Source: Piscicola geometra
Taxonomy: Eukaryota; Annelida; Clitellata; Hirudinida; Piscicolidae
Length of the DNA stretch: 64,000 nt
Assembly (NCBI GenBank): GCA_943735955.1
Contig: OX030960.1
Location: 4,046,233 to 4,110,232 of the forward strand
Direction: 5' to 3'
Shown: piece after piece, positions 25,801-39,500 of the stretch
Numbering within the stretch: the stretch's first letter is position 1
Layout of the letters: the number at the start of each line of letters is the position of its first letter
Position numbers and translations under genes: made by a program
The notes under the pieces: generated by a model
Seen by the model: only the letters and a program-made list of their open reading frames with translations
What the model was told of the DNA's origin: nothing
The model's database searches: none

Positions 25801-28800
25801 TTTGTGACGTAACAAACAAAAACTTACTAACTCTATCAAAGTACTTGAAGTTTCACATTCTAAGGCTTCTACCTCCACAGAGTTTCTTTTTTTCTAATGC
25901 AGAGCCAATCAATAAAGCTAGACTCAGAAGCGTTATGAAAGTCAGTTCGCATGCATTTCTCAACTCAAGACGAACAACGTTCAGATGCAACGTTCATTTA
26001 TCACCTGCATTCTATGCAGAAAGCCTTGATATACAAAAATTTGAACCACAAAAACAGAAGAATCTGGTAAAGTACAAATCACCTTGAAGCATCTTTATTA
26101 CATCGCAGGTAGACATTAAAGACATATAATTAAATTCTACCTTGGTTGTAACCTCTGTTTGTATTAGATCGTCTATTCTTCGTGAAATTCTTGAAATTGA
26201 TTGCATTTCAGTTGGCACAAAGTTAGATAAATTATAAATCTACAAGTGACCTTTGTTTGTCAAACAACCATCAGTTATTGCTAGGCTTTTCTCTGTTAAT
26301 TCAATGTATTTTAATCAATTGCACACTATCTTCAAATAAATATACATAAATAAAACTAGCAGAAGAATTCACAAAGCTATTTGATCTAGCCATACTCATA
26401 ATGAAACAATGTTACATTTTTTTATGCAAGAAAAAATACCAACTGCGGAACACAGCAAAACTGCATATGCAAGTATAACAGGTGTACGCATCTTCCATAC
26501 GCTGTGAATCCAATGAACTCCCACTAATTTATTTTTTATAACTTTTTTATTTTCTATTAGTCAATAATTATGTTATAAACTTATTTAATTAATAATTAAA
26601 TTAATTTTTTTTCCACTAAAAATCTGCAGTCGACCTAAGTACATCTCTAAGATTACTACGAAACCTAAATATCTTTGGTTTTTTTAAACTTTTAAAAATG
26701 AAATTTGTATTTATTTTTTAAAGAAGTATTTTCATAGTAAAAACACTTTTTAAAGTATTCTCAATATAAAATGTCATTAAGAAAATATACATTCATATAT
26801 TCTTTTTTTAAAGAAAGAACCTCATGGTTTCGTTCTATCGAAATTACAGAGACTTATAAAAAACAAAAAATACATTTATTATGTTCATTTTTTGTGTTAA
26901 ATTACACAACATAAAAATATGACCCCTTTTTTATGCAAACTAATCTAAGATTTTATCTTTTATTTCATTTACAAACCTTTGACTAGATATAATTGTAGGC
27001 ATGTCTGAGTTTATGCATGTAAGTGTGGAAGCATGTAAATTTAAACATATTTAAAATAATATATTAATTGATATTAAAAAAGTTAGGTCAAAAACACTAA
27101 AGAAAACTCAAAACTTTTGATGAATCAAAAAAGTTAAATTGTTTTAAAGCACGTTTTTGTTAACTGTGTCACCAAAAATAAAATTTATCCAAGAAATGTT
27201 CTTCAAAGCGACTACCACTTCACGACAAAACTCACTTTTTATTTGATCATCTTATCTTCTTCATCTCTAGTCCTTCTATCGAAACGCTTCTCATTAAGGA
27301 TTCTCGAGCAGATGGCTCAACCTCGAGAGAGGGCCTTCCACGGATTGGTATTAATTGAAGATTTGAATTCAGATACGTTTTAGATCTGAAAATTTTTAAT
27401 GTATTTGAAATATCTGAAATTTTTTTTCTAGAAGATCGTTGGGTTTACGTCAATTTATTTTTAAATAAAAATAAATGAAGGCATGCTTTGAGTCAATTTT
27501 TGTATTTATTTCATCTAATAATGTTTTCAATTTTTTCCCACTTTTTCAACAGTTTTTAAAATTTATTTTTGCATAAAATATGCACTAATTATTTTTTTTA
27601 AAGAATTGACGATCTTACATTCAACAGAGCGTCTTGTGTTTTGTGAGTCTGTGACGTTGTCTGAGGGGTTATTTATGGTGTTTTGAATGCTTAATTTATA
27701 CTTATGGCTTGAAATATGCTAAGATTAATACAAATTCGTTTTTAGACTGTTCTTCTCGAAGTATATCCATTTATATTAACATTGAGATTATGAAAACATA
27801 GAGAAAAATTATTGCGGAAAAATGATGAATAGGAAAAAGATAATGAAATGAATCATTTTAATTAAAAGATTATGATAATTGGAAATTTTAAAATTCAATG
27901 TTAAAGTCAAATAAAATTAACTTAACAAAATCTAACAAAAAAAGTCTTAACACTAAAGAAATAAAAATAATTAAATCTTAAGAAGTAATATTCGATTATG
28001 AGTTTTTAATTAAACAGGTTAACTTTTTATAATTTTTCAAAAATGTAAAGAATGGCATGCAACTGTAGAAAACCTGTAATTGGCTTTGGGAAAAGTGTTA
28101 AAAAATATCTATTTTGGTGGTGAGAATGGATTTAAAAGTGTTAGAAAAAATGTTTAAACCAATAATTTTGATCCTTTTGAGAAAATACCGCTTAAAAACA
28201 TTTGAAGTTGAACCATTTTGACTACTTTATTTTCAATCGACGGTTGATTCACAAATCAACATTAAATTTCTTCAAATACGTCCATGGGAAGTTTCTGGTA
28301 AGAGTTAAAGGTTAAAAAATCATTTTTTGAGGATTATAACTTCAAATTAGTTATTTTCTTACAAAAATTCTATGAAACTACAAATATATCTTTGAAATAC
28401 TTTTTCATAATTTTTCAAAAAGATAATTTCAAAGATTTAAAAATAAAATTCCTGATGACTAAGAAATGATTGCCTTATACTTCGGGTTGATTTGATCTCT
28501 GGTGCGATATTCAATTACAAATATCATACAAACATTTCTCAGAATGTAGGCTGCCTGGCAGCGTATGTTGAGAGGGCCTAATTTCTAGTTACTTCTAAGC
28601 GCCCCGCCACGCACGCAACTATCACTACTTTGATCTCCAGAGGTTTTTTTTATAAAATAAAAACTTAATGTTTTTGATGTAGTCGATTAAGGAAACAAAA
28701 AATCTTTCAACCCGAGTTAAAGGCTGACATTTTTATCCATTAAAATAATTATAACTGCATTAGTTCTTACAAACTGCAAAACTAAATGTATCACATTACG

Positions 28801-30879
28801 AAGCTACCACTACCACCACCATTCTACATTCTTACAAACTAAGCTATTCTAGCCATTTCACCCACAAAATCAATACTAAAAAATAATCTATAAAAACAAC
28901 ATCAGACTAACAAGTGAATTACTGCTACTAACAATTTAACCAGCATCACTACTACCAGCGCCATCACTCTCTTCCTAATACTATTACAACACACACTAAG
29001 CAGACATAAGCACTCATCTGCACTTGCCTACAGGTCTTTCCTTCGTTACCTGATTCTTTTCAACACTCACACACACGCATACATATAAAAACAAACACAC
29101 ACACACACACAAATACACACACACACACACACACAAATAAAAAAAAGACTATGTCTAAATATGTGTATAAGAATGTATCACAATTTCATTTGAATGTTTT
29201 TATGTTAGATTATTTCTTCAAGAAGTGATGAAAAACTTTCAGTATAACGATATTGACTTGTGCTGCATCCATTTGTTGAAAAAAAAACCAAAAAAGCACA
29301 CAAACATAAGTGAACATTAAAACTAAAAACTCAAAATGAGCCAACATATACAAATTTTCTCTAATCTTTGGTTGACCTAATTATTTTAAAGCCGTTATCA
29401 CATCAATTTTTACCCCCAAAAATTAAAAGATTTTTTCGCAGTTTTGAAAAATATTTTATCTTAACTAACGAGTATTTTGTGTTCATTATTTGGCTGCAAG
29501 AGTAGTTATTTTTAAATGTGCCCTTGTGTTAATTGCGTTGCACTTGTCTTCTCCAAAGCACCAAAAGCAATTACTGACTCGATGATTTGTAAACTGACTA
29601 AGACTTTACTAAACTTTTAAAGTAAAAACATAAAATCATTTAAACGCCAAATAATAAGTCTTTCAATTAATACTTTCCCAAGTTGAAAACATTTCATTTT
29701 CATTTGAATTCCCACTGAAATCTTTGAGATTTCTAAATAGAAATTCTATGCGTCATTCTATCTATGCATATTTTTCATCCGCTGCCATCCTCAAGCAATC
29801 TCGCCATCTTATTACTTCGAACCGAATGCTTGCATTACTTCGTCTGGGCACTCATCGAACTTTGCACTTAAACTAATTTTATTTATTCATAGAAATATAA
29901 GAATTTTTGATAATATTAATAATGTAGGAGAAGTTTATAGATGTTTTAATGATTTTAAAAATAAATAACTTAAAGAATACTTTTTTCAATGATTAAATTT
30001 TGAGTGCATTTCTGCTAATCTTTATTGAAATTGTGGGACTAACATCATAATAAACCAATAACTTCTCATCTTGTAAGAATACTCATTATAGTTTATTCAT
30101 TAATAGAAGTTTATATAAATATTTTTTTAATAATATAAAAAATTAAAAGTAGAGAGAATAATGAAAATAAATTTAAGATGCAAGGTTAAATAAACTCAAC
30201 TGTTCTTAATCATTTAATAATTAATTTTTCAAAGTTTTTGTTTTTTCGTGAGAAAAATTTTACAACTTTTTATCTTAGAAGAGCTATTAAAAAATTTTTT
30301 TTTTAACTGAAAAAAATTATTAATAGTGTAGGAAAAATAAAAAGATAGTTTATAAAGTAAACTCTAATAAAATGCACTTACATTTTCAAATAACAGAAAG
30401 AATAGAAAATCCATAAAAAAACTTAATTTAAAAAAACAAAAAGTTTTTTACACATATAAAAACGTAACTTTATTCGAGTAAAATGATGTTAAATGACCTT
30501 TTACAAATTATACTGAAAGAATAAGAGTCATACATAAAATCATAAATATTTGTTGAATATATTTTTTAGTACCTGGATATGGATTCAAAAAGTTCGAAAA
30601 CACAATTTAAATTTCGTAAAGAATTTGACTTTTGTATAGGTTTTTCAAAATTATTCAAAACTGAAATTGAGTACATTTGATTAATATTTACTTTCAACTT
30701 TACTTATATAAATATTTTCTGATTTGAAACATGGCTTTTCAGCTCTTTATTTAAAAGCGTTCATAAAAATGTCTAACTTTCATGCATTTACTTTTTATCC
30801 TATTTTTAAAATCTTCTTTCGATTGACGGAAAAAAGTTCAATATCTTTAACATTTCATTTATATAATAAATTCGTCATC
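19891..30879. other. Gene-poor AT-rich DNA (11 kb)
   Basis: Both strands were read for exon-like frames. The open frames here (for example 24084-24380, 21718-21975, 25782-26087) are short and AT-driven, and match no family I recognise. Mildly GC-richer patches at about 20030-20230, 24960-25080, 27180-27350 and 28480-28640 lack splice structure. CA-rich and ACT-rich cryptic simple sequence lies at about 28790-29120. Confidence 0.5.
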
Positions 30880-32000
30880 CATCTCACATTCTAGGCAGTC
30901 ATCATTACCTTTTCTTCATCACCTTTAAAGCATCCTCACGTCAACCAGAGTTTGCCACAAATCATCACCCACACCACATCGACACAACACCATAACTTTC
31001 CACCTTTCGACAGAGCAAACATCTTGTCACTTGCACTAGACCACCTCCACCTCGACCTTTGACCTCGTTGTCATGCAGACGACCTGGCCAAGCATCGAGT
31101 AGTTATTCCGGAATGGAAGGCCTCTTAAAAAGGCCATAATTATTTATGATACATTCTCCTATGCACACACACATATCTACGCGCATACAAGCATATAGCC
31201 TTTAACGGCATATGCAGACTTTCATATAAGTAATGGCTTGGAGGGTAATTATCGTTTTGGGAATAGCTGCAAGTCAGGAATTGCTGAGCACAAATGCCTG
31301 CTGGAAGTTTTATGCGCATGATCGGTGCATGTCAAAGCTGCCCGTGGCCTTCGTGTCTAAGAGGAGTTTCGTCGCAAATGTAGATGCTGTATTTTCAGTT
31401 GGTTGTTGTGGACGTGAAAGTGCTTGTGGTTCTGATCATTTGTAATAAAGATGATAAGAATCATAATGAAAAAATAAAACTGCTGATATAGTGTAAAAAT
31501 CTTGAAATAATTACTTTACACTAGTTTATTTATTTGAACTCAAGGCACAAACCCTTCCTTCGCCTTCAGACCAGTAATTTCTTCCATATTTACTCAACCT
31601 GACACACAGAGAGCGGTCTTTTGATCAGCGCACATATGGGCTCTAGATCAGTGAATTGTTGGCGGAACCTGATCGGAATAATGAACCAGCATTCCGCATG
31701 CATTCACGCCTCTGAGAGTCTGGCATATAGATTATGTTAATGTTATAGCCGCCTTCGAAACGCCATCAAAGCACATTGATTGCCCTTTTGGATGCATGGA
31801 CGATGCGTTGTCGACAGGCAGAAGTTCATGCAATTATTCAATGATTTTGTGTTTTTGGTTTCCCTTTGATGAATAATTTCTATTTTTGAAGCATGTTTCT
31901 AAACGTCAACGTTGTGCGTGAAGGCGGGATGAGTGGTTTAATGCTGAAGGGAGGTATCATGTTGAATCTGCTTGGGTGGCAGGAATATGATATGCACAAA
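30880..32000. other. Higher-GC island, possible regulatory DNA
   Basis: This stretch is visibly less AT-rich than the preceding 11 kb. It contains a DR1 site (31053-31065) and complex non-repetitive sequence, with only one short open frame. That frame is a 70-codon one at 31233-31445 with a hydrophobic N-terminus and several Cys, and it has no recognised family. It is 4.5-5.6 kb upstream of the large ORF at 36517, so a distal enhancer is possible. This is inference only. Confidence 0.3.
31053..31065 (-). promoter_or_regulatory. DR1 direct repeat (nuclear-receptor-type site)
   Basis: On the - strand AGGTCA and AGGTCG half-sites are separated by one A. This matches the DR1 arrangement bound by RXR- and HNF4-class receptors. 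No transcription start is identifiable nearby, so function is unproven. Confidence 0.35.
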
Positions 32001-32416
32001 AAACATTTTGAAACTGTATATCAGTTGTGCTCGTGAGTTTTGGTAAGGTGTAATATTTTTGAATATTGTTAGAATGAAGACTTAATGTTTTCTCGTTCCA
32101 GATACATCCAGCCTACTTAACATGAACCTACTTTATGTTAATAGATTCAGAGAAAAGTGAATAACACAAGAACATGATAAGAATATATATGTATACAAGA
32201 ACGAACACACTAACAAACAAGTAAATTTACTAACACAAACAAAAACTCGCGTGCACATGCACACAGACACACGCACACACAAGCATAAGATTGAATGAAC
32301 TCACTAGAAGAAAAATAAAAGCAATATACCCTGATGATTTGAACCAGCTTGCCATTTAATAAAAGCAAAAAACATCAGATTAACTACTAGTACTTCAAAC
32401 ACAACAAAAACAACAA

Positions 32417-32850
<434 letters not shown>

Positions 32851-35135
32851 AAAGATAGAATAAAAATCCACTAAACAAGACAACACAATAATAAAACATT
32901 CACCAAAAAAGGCTAAAAAATAAAGAACAACGATTACCAAATTCTTATCAAAACTATTGAGAATATCTTTGCGCTTGAAGCGAGCAGACAAGCTATTTAA
33001 GTCGCCCTCGCTGACAGATTAATCCAATGCACCCAGCTAGAGAGAAACAAAATTAGAAATCTAATGGCAGTGCTCTTGAATCAATAGCGTCCAACTCTTA
33101 ATTGTTATGCACTGCGAATGCTTTTGTTACAAGAGTTTTGGTTATATAGCTGCAATGCACTTCGCATGCCGCCGAATTGTTTTTGGGCAATTAAAGTTTC
33201 GATTTTTCAAAATGATAATCTTACATGGGTGCAAATTATGGTCTATGGTATGAAGAATAAGCTTTTTGAATAGCTTGAAGTTCATTTTATAAAGCCCTGG
33301 AAAGTATAACAAAAGTTCTTTATAATTCATTGTTTTAGAATAATTCAAAAAATGTATGATTACATTTTTTATCTACATGGGCGTACTATATAGTTAATGA
33401 TACATTTAAATTCAGTTAATTTGGCACATGCATAATCGGATACTTTTGTTTATTCTGGTATCTCTTCAACTTCTCACGAAGTGTACTGGATTATTCTGTA
33501 CTGGCTACATACTCACATATACCTACGACTATATGTAATTTCCTAAAAGATTCGGACTTTGAAAATGCCGATTATGACCTCTAAGTCTGCCCTGAGTGGC
33601 GAACAACTTGAAATTGAATACACCAACAGCGCACTGGCTTTAGAATTTTTATTTTATAAATAACTATTGAAAAGCTGTTTATTTTTTATTTTTTTAAAAA
33701 TAAAAATGGTTTTTCTTGTATTTTAATAAAAACTTTAAAAATATGTAGCTAAATTAGTTATGTTATAGTTAAAAATTATTTCCAGCCAATGCTATCATTT
33801 TCTTTCGTAGAATAAAAATAGAAAAACTGGTAATATAAAACTAATGGCTTACAGAAAGACGGAAAGACCGTTGAAAAGGTGGTTGAGAGAGGTGAAAAAA
33901 TAAAAAGTAAAACAGACAGTAAAGTCTTCTGGATGCATGGTTTTGGGTTAACCTTAGCAGTAAGACATGCTAAGTAAATGGAATAAAATATTTCTAAAAG
34001 TTTTAAAATGCGTTTTTTATATTCAACTTGAGACTTGATTGGCGTCTCACAGCTTGCCTGACCCTCTTGTACCGCTCCCTGGCATGCAGACTCTTTTATT
34101 ACACCATTTTCGGTCTTTTAAATAAAAAATAAATATAAACAATTATTTGGAAAAATAAATAAAAAGCACAAAAACACGAAAATTAACATAGAAAGAAGTA
34201 CTAGCAAGAAGGCATGGATGATTTTTAGATATATAAGCACATACACAAATACCTACACAGACACGCGTATACATGAAGACGTACAAGAGATAATAAATCG
34301 CTTTGAGTTGCCGTAAATTTTCATTTGACGTTTTTCATGGACTCGTAAAACTCTTTCGCGGTAAAATCAAAATTAATAGCCATTACAGAAGATTTATGTG
34401 TTTGTGCGTCTTATTGATTACTTTTATGCGCGTGAATCTCGGCCTTATTTTCGGGAAATTGTTTTAAAGGGAAAAATGCGTGTATGTTGAAAACTTATTA
34501 TTGTAGTATATGTTAACTCTTATCTAATCTTTTTTTGGAAAATAATTTCTATAACTACTCGGTTTAAACATGAATACACACGAATACATACACGCCAACA
34601 GACGCACACAAATAATGTCACATCTCCACATTTACCTTGTCTGACTGCACACACGTACTGATTAAATTCACTTGCCCGAGATCGATTGGTTATCGTAGCG
34701 TTATAGTGTCTCTCTCTAAATGCATACGCCATGCCATAAATAAAGACATCTTATCATAAACGCACAACCCTCCATCAATTCCGAATAAGAATACAAGTCT
34801 TATGTGTCCATAAATACTTTATGTGTTTGTGTCTGCGTGTTAGGGATTATTTGTGTGTGTGTGTGTCTATGTGTTAGTGATTCCGTGTGTGTCTATGTGT
34901 TTCTGTGTGTGCTGGTATATTTTTATATGTGTATATTTCTTTCCACGCGTGTCTGTATTTGTGTGTGTGTGTCTTGGTGTAATCAACGTCTGTGTGTTGC
35001 AATAAAGGCATCAAGGAGGGACAGACGCTCAGCACAAAAGGAGGATTAGGGTTATTATGGTATTAACACAGATGCTGTAGCTTTTACACGCGCACACACA
35101 AGGATTTTTATCTTTATATCTTTATTTTTCTTTTT

Positions 35136-35202
<67 letters not shown>

Positions 35203-36516
35203 AAATTGACGTTTCTCATTATTGATTGTGTTTATGTTAGTTTTTACTTCAAATACTGACGATGTCTAGTTTCTCTTATCTTAAATACTGCTGATGATGC
35301 TTTCAATAATTCAGTAAAACACCCAATTCAGACACAATAAAAATAAAACCTGTAAAACAAGCTTTGAATTGATTTATAATACATGGAAGCACGTCCTAAA
35401 AAACTGAAATAAAAATTAGATGAATGAAAATTATATTGAGTTATATACAAACATAAAAGGGTTCAATGCACGACAAATTCCCATTCGATTAGTGTGACTA
35501 CACGGGGTTATTAGGACGTTCAGTAGGAGACTGAGAGACTAGACGCCCTTGATTAAAAGATTTTATCATTATTTATTAATATTTAATCAATAAATTATTT
35601 TATTAATTAAGCCATCTTGCCATAGGTTGTAATCTCTTTGTAATAAAAATGTTGATAAAGTATCTGTTATTTTATAGACTTTTGCTTGTTATTTGTAATA
35701 GCCTTTTGCCAAACTTTTCACAATTTTTGAAAAATAATTTATTCTACATTTTTAATGAGAGCATCAGCTTTTTGAGACACCCATTTTTTTTAAATACACA
35801 AAAACTCACACATGCATAAATAAAAAACACATACATACATTTAAAACTTTGTATTTACACACAAAAACACACATAAACACAAGAATAGACATACAAAAAA
35901 TACACAAACGCTAGAATTATTTTCTATCTTCTTTACGACTTGGCAACGCTATAAAAATTCAAACGACATTTTCTATTCCAACTTAATTGCCTTGTAAATC
36001 TACTTTACAGTCGCAGCTTCTTGAATTCAGCTTCTATTTATTTTTAATTTGAAAACTTCTAACAACTTTTTCAATTAACTAAAAACAAAAGTAGTTTTTC
36101 GATTAGCTTTTAAGAATAAAAAAAATCGAAAAATATAAAACAATAATTAAAAAACACATTCAAAGTTTCTTATTCGCTTTTCTTTATTTTACTTCTCGTT
36201 TTATTGCTTTCACAATTTAGAAAAGTTTTAAAACAAAACTTTAACGATGCTTTTATGCTTACATAAAATTACAAATAAAAAGGTTTTTTCAACTTTTATT
36301 CAACAATCCTTAAATAAAAAAGATTTTTTCAGATACTTATAAAAGAGAATTGGAAGAAAATGAAAAAATACTAAAATAACATCCGTCAAATGATGATATG
36401 AAATGACATCAAACTTCTTCAAAATCTTAGTTTTTCGATAAATAAATAACACAAATTAAACTAATTTTTTCAAATATTTAGAACCTGAAATAATCTGAAC
36501 ACTAAACTCATCGGCG
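32851..36516. other. AT-rich DNA upstream of the large ORF
   Basis: No exon recognised. Cryptic TGTG-rich DNA lies at about 34820-34990 and a GT run at 35139-35201. The last 600 bp before 36517 is extremely AT-rich and has no clear TATA box at a fixed distance, so the promoter and any 5' non-coding exon are not located. Confidence 0.5.
35139..35201. repeat. (GT)n microsatellite
   Basis: A GT dinucleotide run with a single C interruption near 35171. Confidence 0.95.
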
Positions 36517-39500
36517 ATGACGGACTTCGGCACGATGAGTGTCACCAGGTCACTGTCCATCTCCGCCAAGTCCTCGCCAAGCCTCGAAACCGGCAATCTC
36601 GCCTACCCTCACCACCACCACCACCACTACCCCCACTCGTACTACCCCTCTCTCATGATGACCTCGCAAGAGATTGATTATAACTTGTACAACTTCGCAC
36701 AGCACTCCCACCACCCTTCCTACCACCTCTACTACCAGCAACATCAACAACTACTAGCGCAGCATTACGCCAGATTAAAAGAGAACTCAGATTACAACGA
36801 TGGCTTTTTCAATGGTGGTCATGATCATGAGTCGTACAACAACAACAACAACAACAACGGCAACAACAACTGCAACAACAAGCACAACAGCGGCAACAAA
36901 AACAACAGTAAAACCCGCTCAGCTCGTTTCATAAAAAGTGAGTGGATGTCTCTGAGCAAGGCTGTGGTTTTGACTCTGGTCGAGAAGTTGTGTAACATCA
37001 GTTTTGACAACGACTGCATGTCTCCCTACGCTCCAACAACAACAACAACAACCACTTCTACAACTACTACAACTAATGTTACAACTACTACATCAACCAC
37101 TGAGACTGCAAAAAGTTCAAATACGCAAACCTCAACAAAAACCTCAACTTCAACTGCATCTTCTCGTCCCTTGTCTGAGTCTTTCAGTAGTCAAAATAGT
37201 AATAACAACAATAACGATGAAATAACAAAGTCTATTGAAAAAATCTTGTCTAACACACAGCAAGAACAAATCTCAACAGCATTCAAAGAAGCGCACAACA
37301 ACCACAGCAACAACAATGACGCTTCGAAAAGTAATTACATCAAAAGTATAATCGATGGTAAAAGTTCAAATGAAACGCTTTTTGACGCTTCTACGCCCTC
37401 TGTTTCCTTCGAGAACGAACCTTCAAGCAGCCTCAGCATATCAACTCATACTCACTCAAGCGAAGCCCTCAGCAGCACAGACACTCTCATATACCAAACT
37501 GCACTCACTCAAGCAACCAGCAACAACTCAAGCCAAAGTATTATCGACAGTGCAAAGAACAAACTCAACTACAGCCATTCGAGAAGTAGAAAGAAACGCT
37601 CCAGAAACAGCATCTATACACTGCCCAAGCCCGATCATCTTGACCTCTCTAATCAAATTGGCGTGGAAAGAAAAGAAGAAGGTGCAACAGATACATTGAA
37701 AATAGTTGGAAATAATGTAAGCACCCTTGAGACGATGTTTCATCCCCATGAGACTCAGAGTCAAATCGATATTAAACTTCAAAGTGGGGGTAAGAGCCCA
37801 AGCGCCTTTACAAGCGACGAAACAAATAGCGACAAAATTGACAACGGTGCAAAAAGCAAAGCTATCTCAAACAAAATATTCTTTCATCAGCGCACGAAAA
37901 ACAACGAAGAATACAACAATGGAAAAAATCTCGCAACTAAAAAAACAAAAAGTACAAAAAAATCTACAAGTTCAACAACATCCCATCAGCAACAACAGCC
38001 AAAAACATCTCCAAGTGACAACTTAGAACCTTCAAATTCGGCTCAAGAAGCCATTCCTCTGCATGAAAGTACTTCTGACTACGAGAGTGACGTCACTGAA
38101 GTGAATGTGGAAGACGTCGACGAAGCCGAAGACCCTGTGCTGCAGTTCAGACAGACGGTCAAGAGAGAGATGGTGGTTGATGATCATCTATATGGTGGTA
38201 GTAGTGGTGCAGACGGTGGTGAGGTTAGTTGTGGTGGTGCTGGTGACGATGGTGAGAAAGTAATAGGCATAATGAATGAGATCAAGAAGGAAGATAAGAC
38301 GATCGACGGTAGCAAGACAGATAAAGGCGCCACTACTCAATCCAGCAAAGACAAGCTTCTTCCAAAGATAAATTCTCATCTATCTTCATCGTCATCTACA
38401 ACACTATCATCTACGTCGTTATCATCGTTTAATACTTTCTCAACAACGTCATCTTCTTCATCCACCTCTTCATCTTCTTCATCTTACTATGATCTCCTTA
38501 CAGCTTCATTCTATAATAGTCTCTGGTACAATCCAGGCAACTTCAAAACATCTCTCGCCTTTTTCCAAAACTTCATTAACACCAACATTAACAATAATGA
38601 TAATGATAATACCAATAATAATAATAATAATAATTTAGATATAAAAAACAATAGTAAGAACAATAGCAGTGATCTAAGCAGCGCATTCGATCATTACTCA
38701 GCGCAAATGTTTCAAAACCTACCCTTTCTCACCTTGTACCAAAAGAAAAACATCAATTCTAGCGGAAGCCGAAATGGCTACATGGGCGAAAATAGAGAAT
38801 TGTGGGCACCATTCAACAAGACGCTTGTGCAGCAAATGTTCGAAGAGGTTTTAAGAAAGGAACAAGTAATGGCTGCCAAAAACACCTTTTCAAATCGCTC
38901 GCTAATCTCAAATTCCTCTAATTACCACAAGAATAAAGACGTTTCCCATTCGGAATCTTCTTTTGACGTGGGTCGATTCGACGACGAGTGCCAAAGCAAA
39001 AAAGTGCACACCTCTCAGGCGTCGACTATTTTCAAGCTACGCCACAACATCAACAGCAAACGTAATCGCCACAAGAACTACGAACGCAGTCAGTTGCGAA
39101 GGTCGAACGACGCTTCGAAGAACACGACGAAAGTCTCGAAGGAAGAAGAAATCAACAACTCGTGTCTCCAGTCTGTTCCCATCCTGGGCGCCCTTCTTAA
39201 GTCCGATGACGTCAGAATGGCAAACGGAAACAGCCATCATCATCATCATAACCATCGTAGCGTCAATCATTCGTACAGTCATAAGTCTTCTACAAAAAGA
39301 CAAAGTTCTTCTGTGAGGATGTCAGAAAATGATGCTAAGCTAATCATTGTTTCGCCAATTGAGGAATCTACTTCACCACCCACTGCATTCATCCAAGAAC
39401 CACTCACTCCTCACAAAACATCCACTTCACCATGCCCAGCTACAATCACATTTACCACATCACCTACCATCACACCATCCAAACCAGCTACAGCAGTCGC

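Noticed and set aside
26012..26218. 68-codon - strand frame ending near a GTGATT donor
   Set aside because: Looks somewhat coding, but there is no matching acceptor or neighbouring exon and no recognised family.
31233..31445. 70-codon frame with hydrophobic N-terminus and several Cys, like a small secreted peptide
   Set aside because: No clear signal cleavage, no homology recognised, no promoter or poly-A signal; kept only as part of the GC-richer island.
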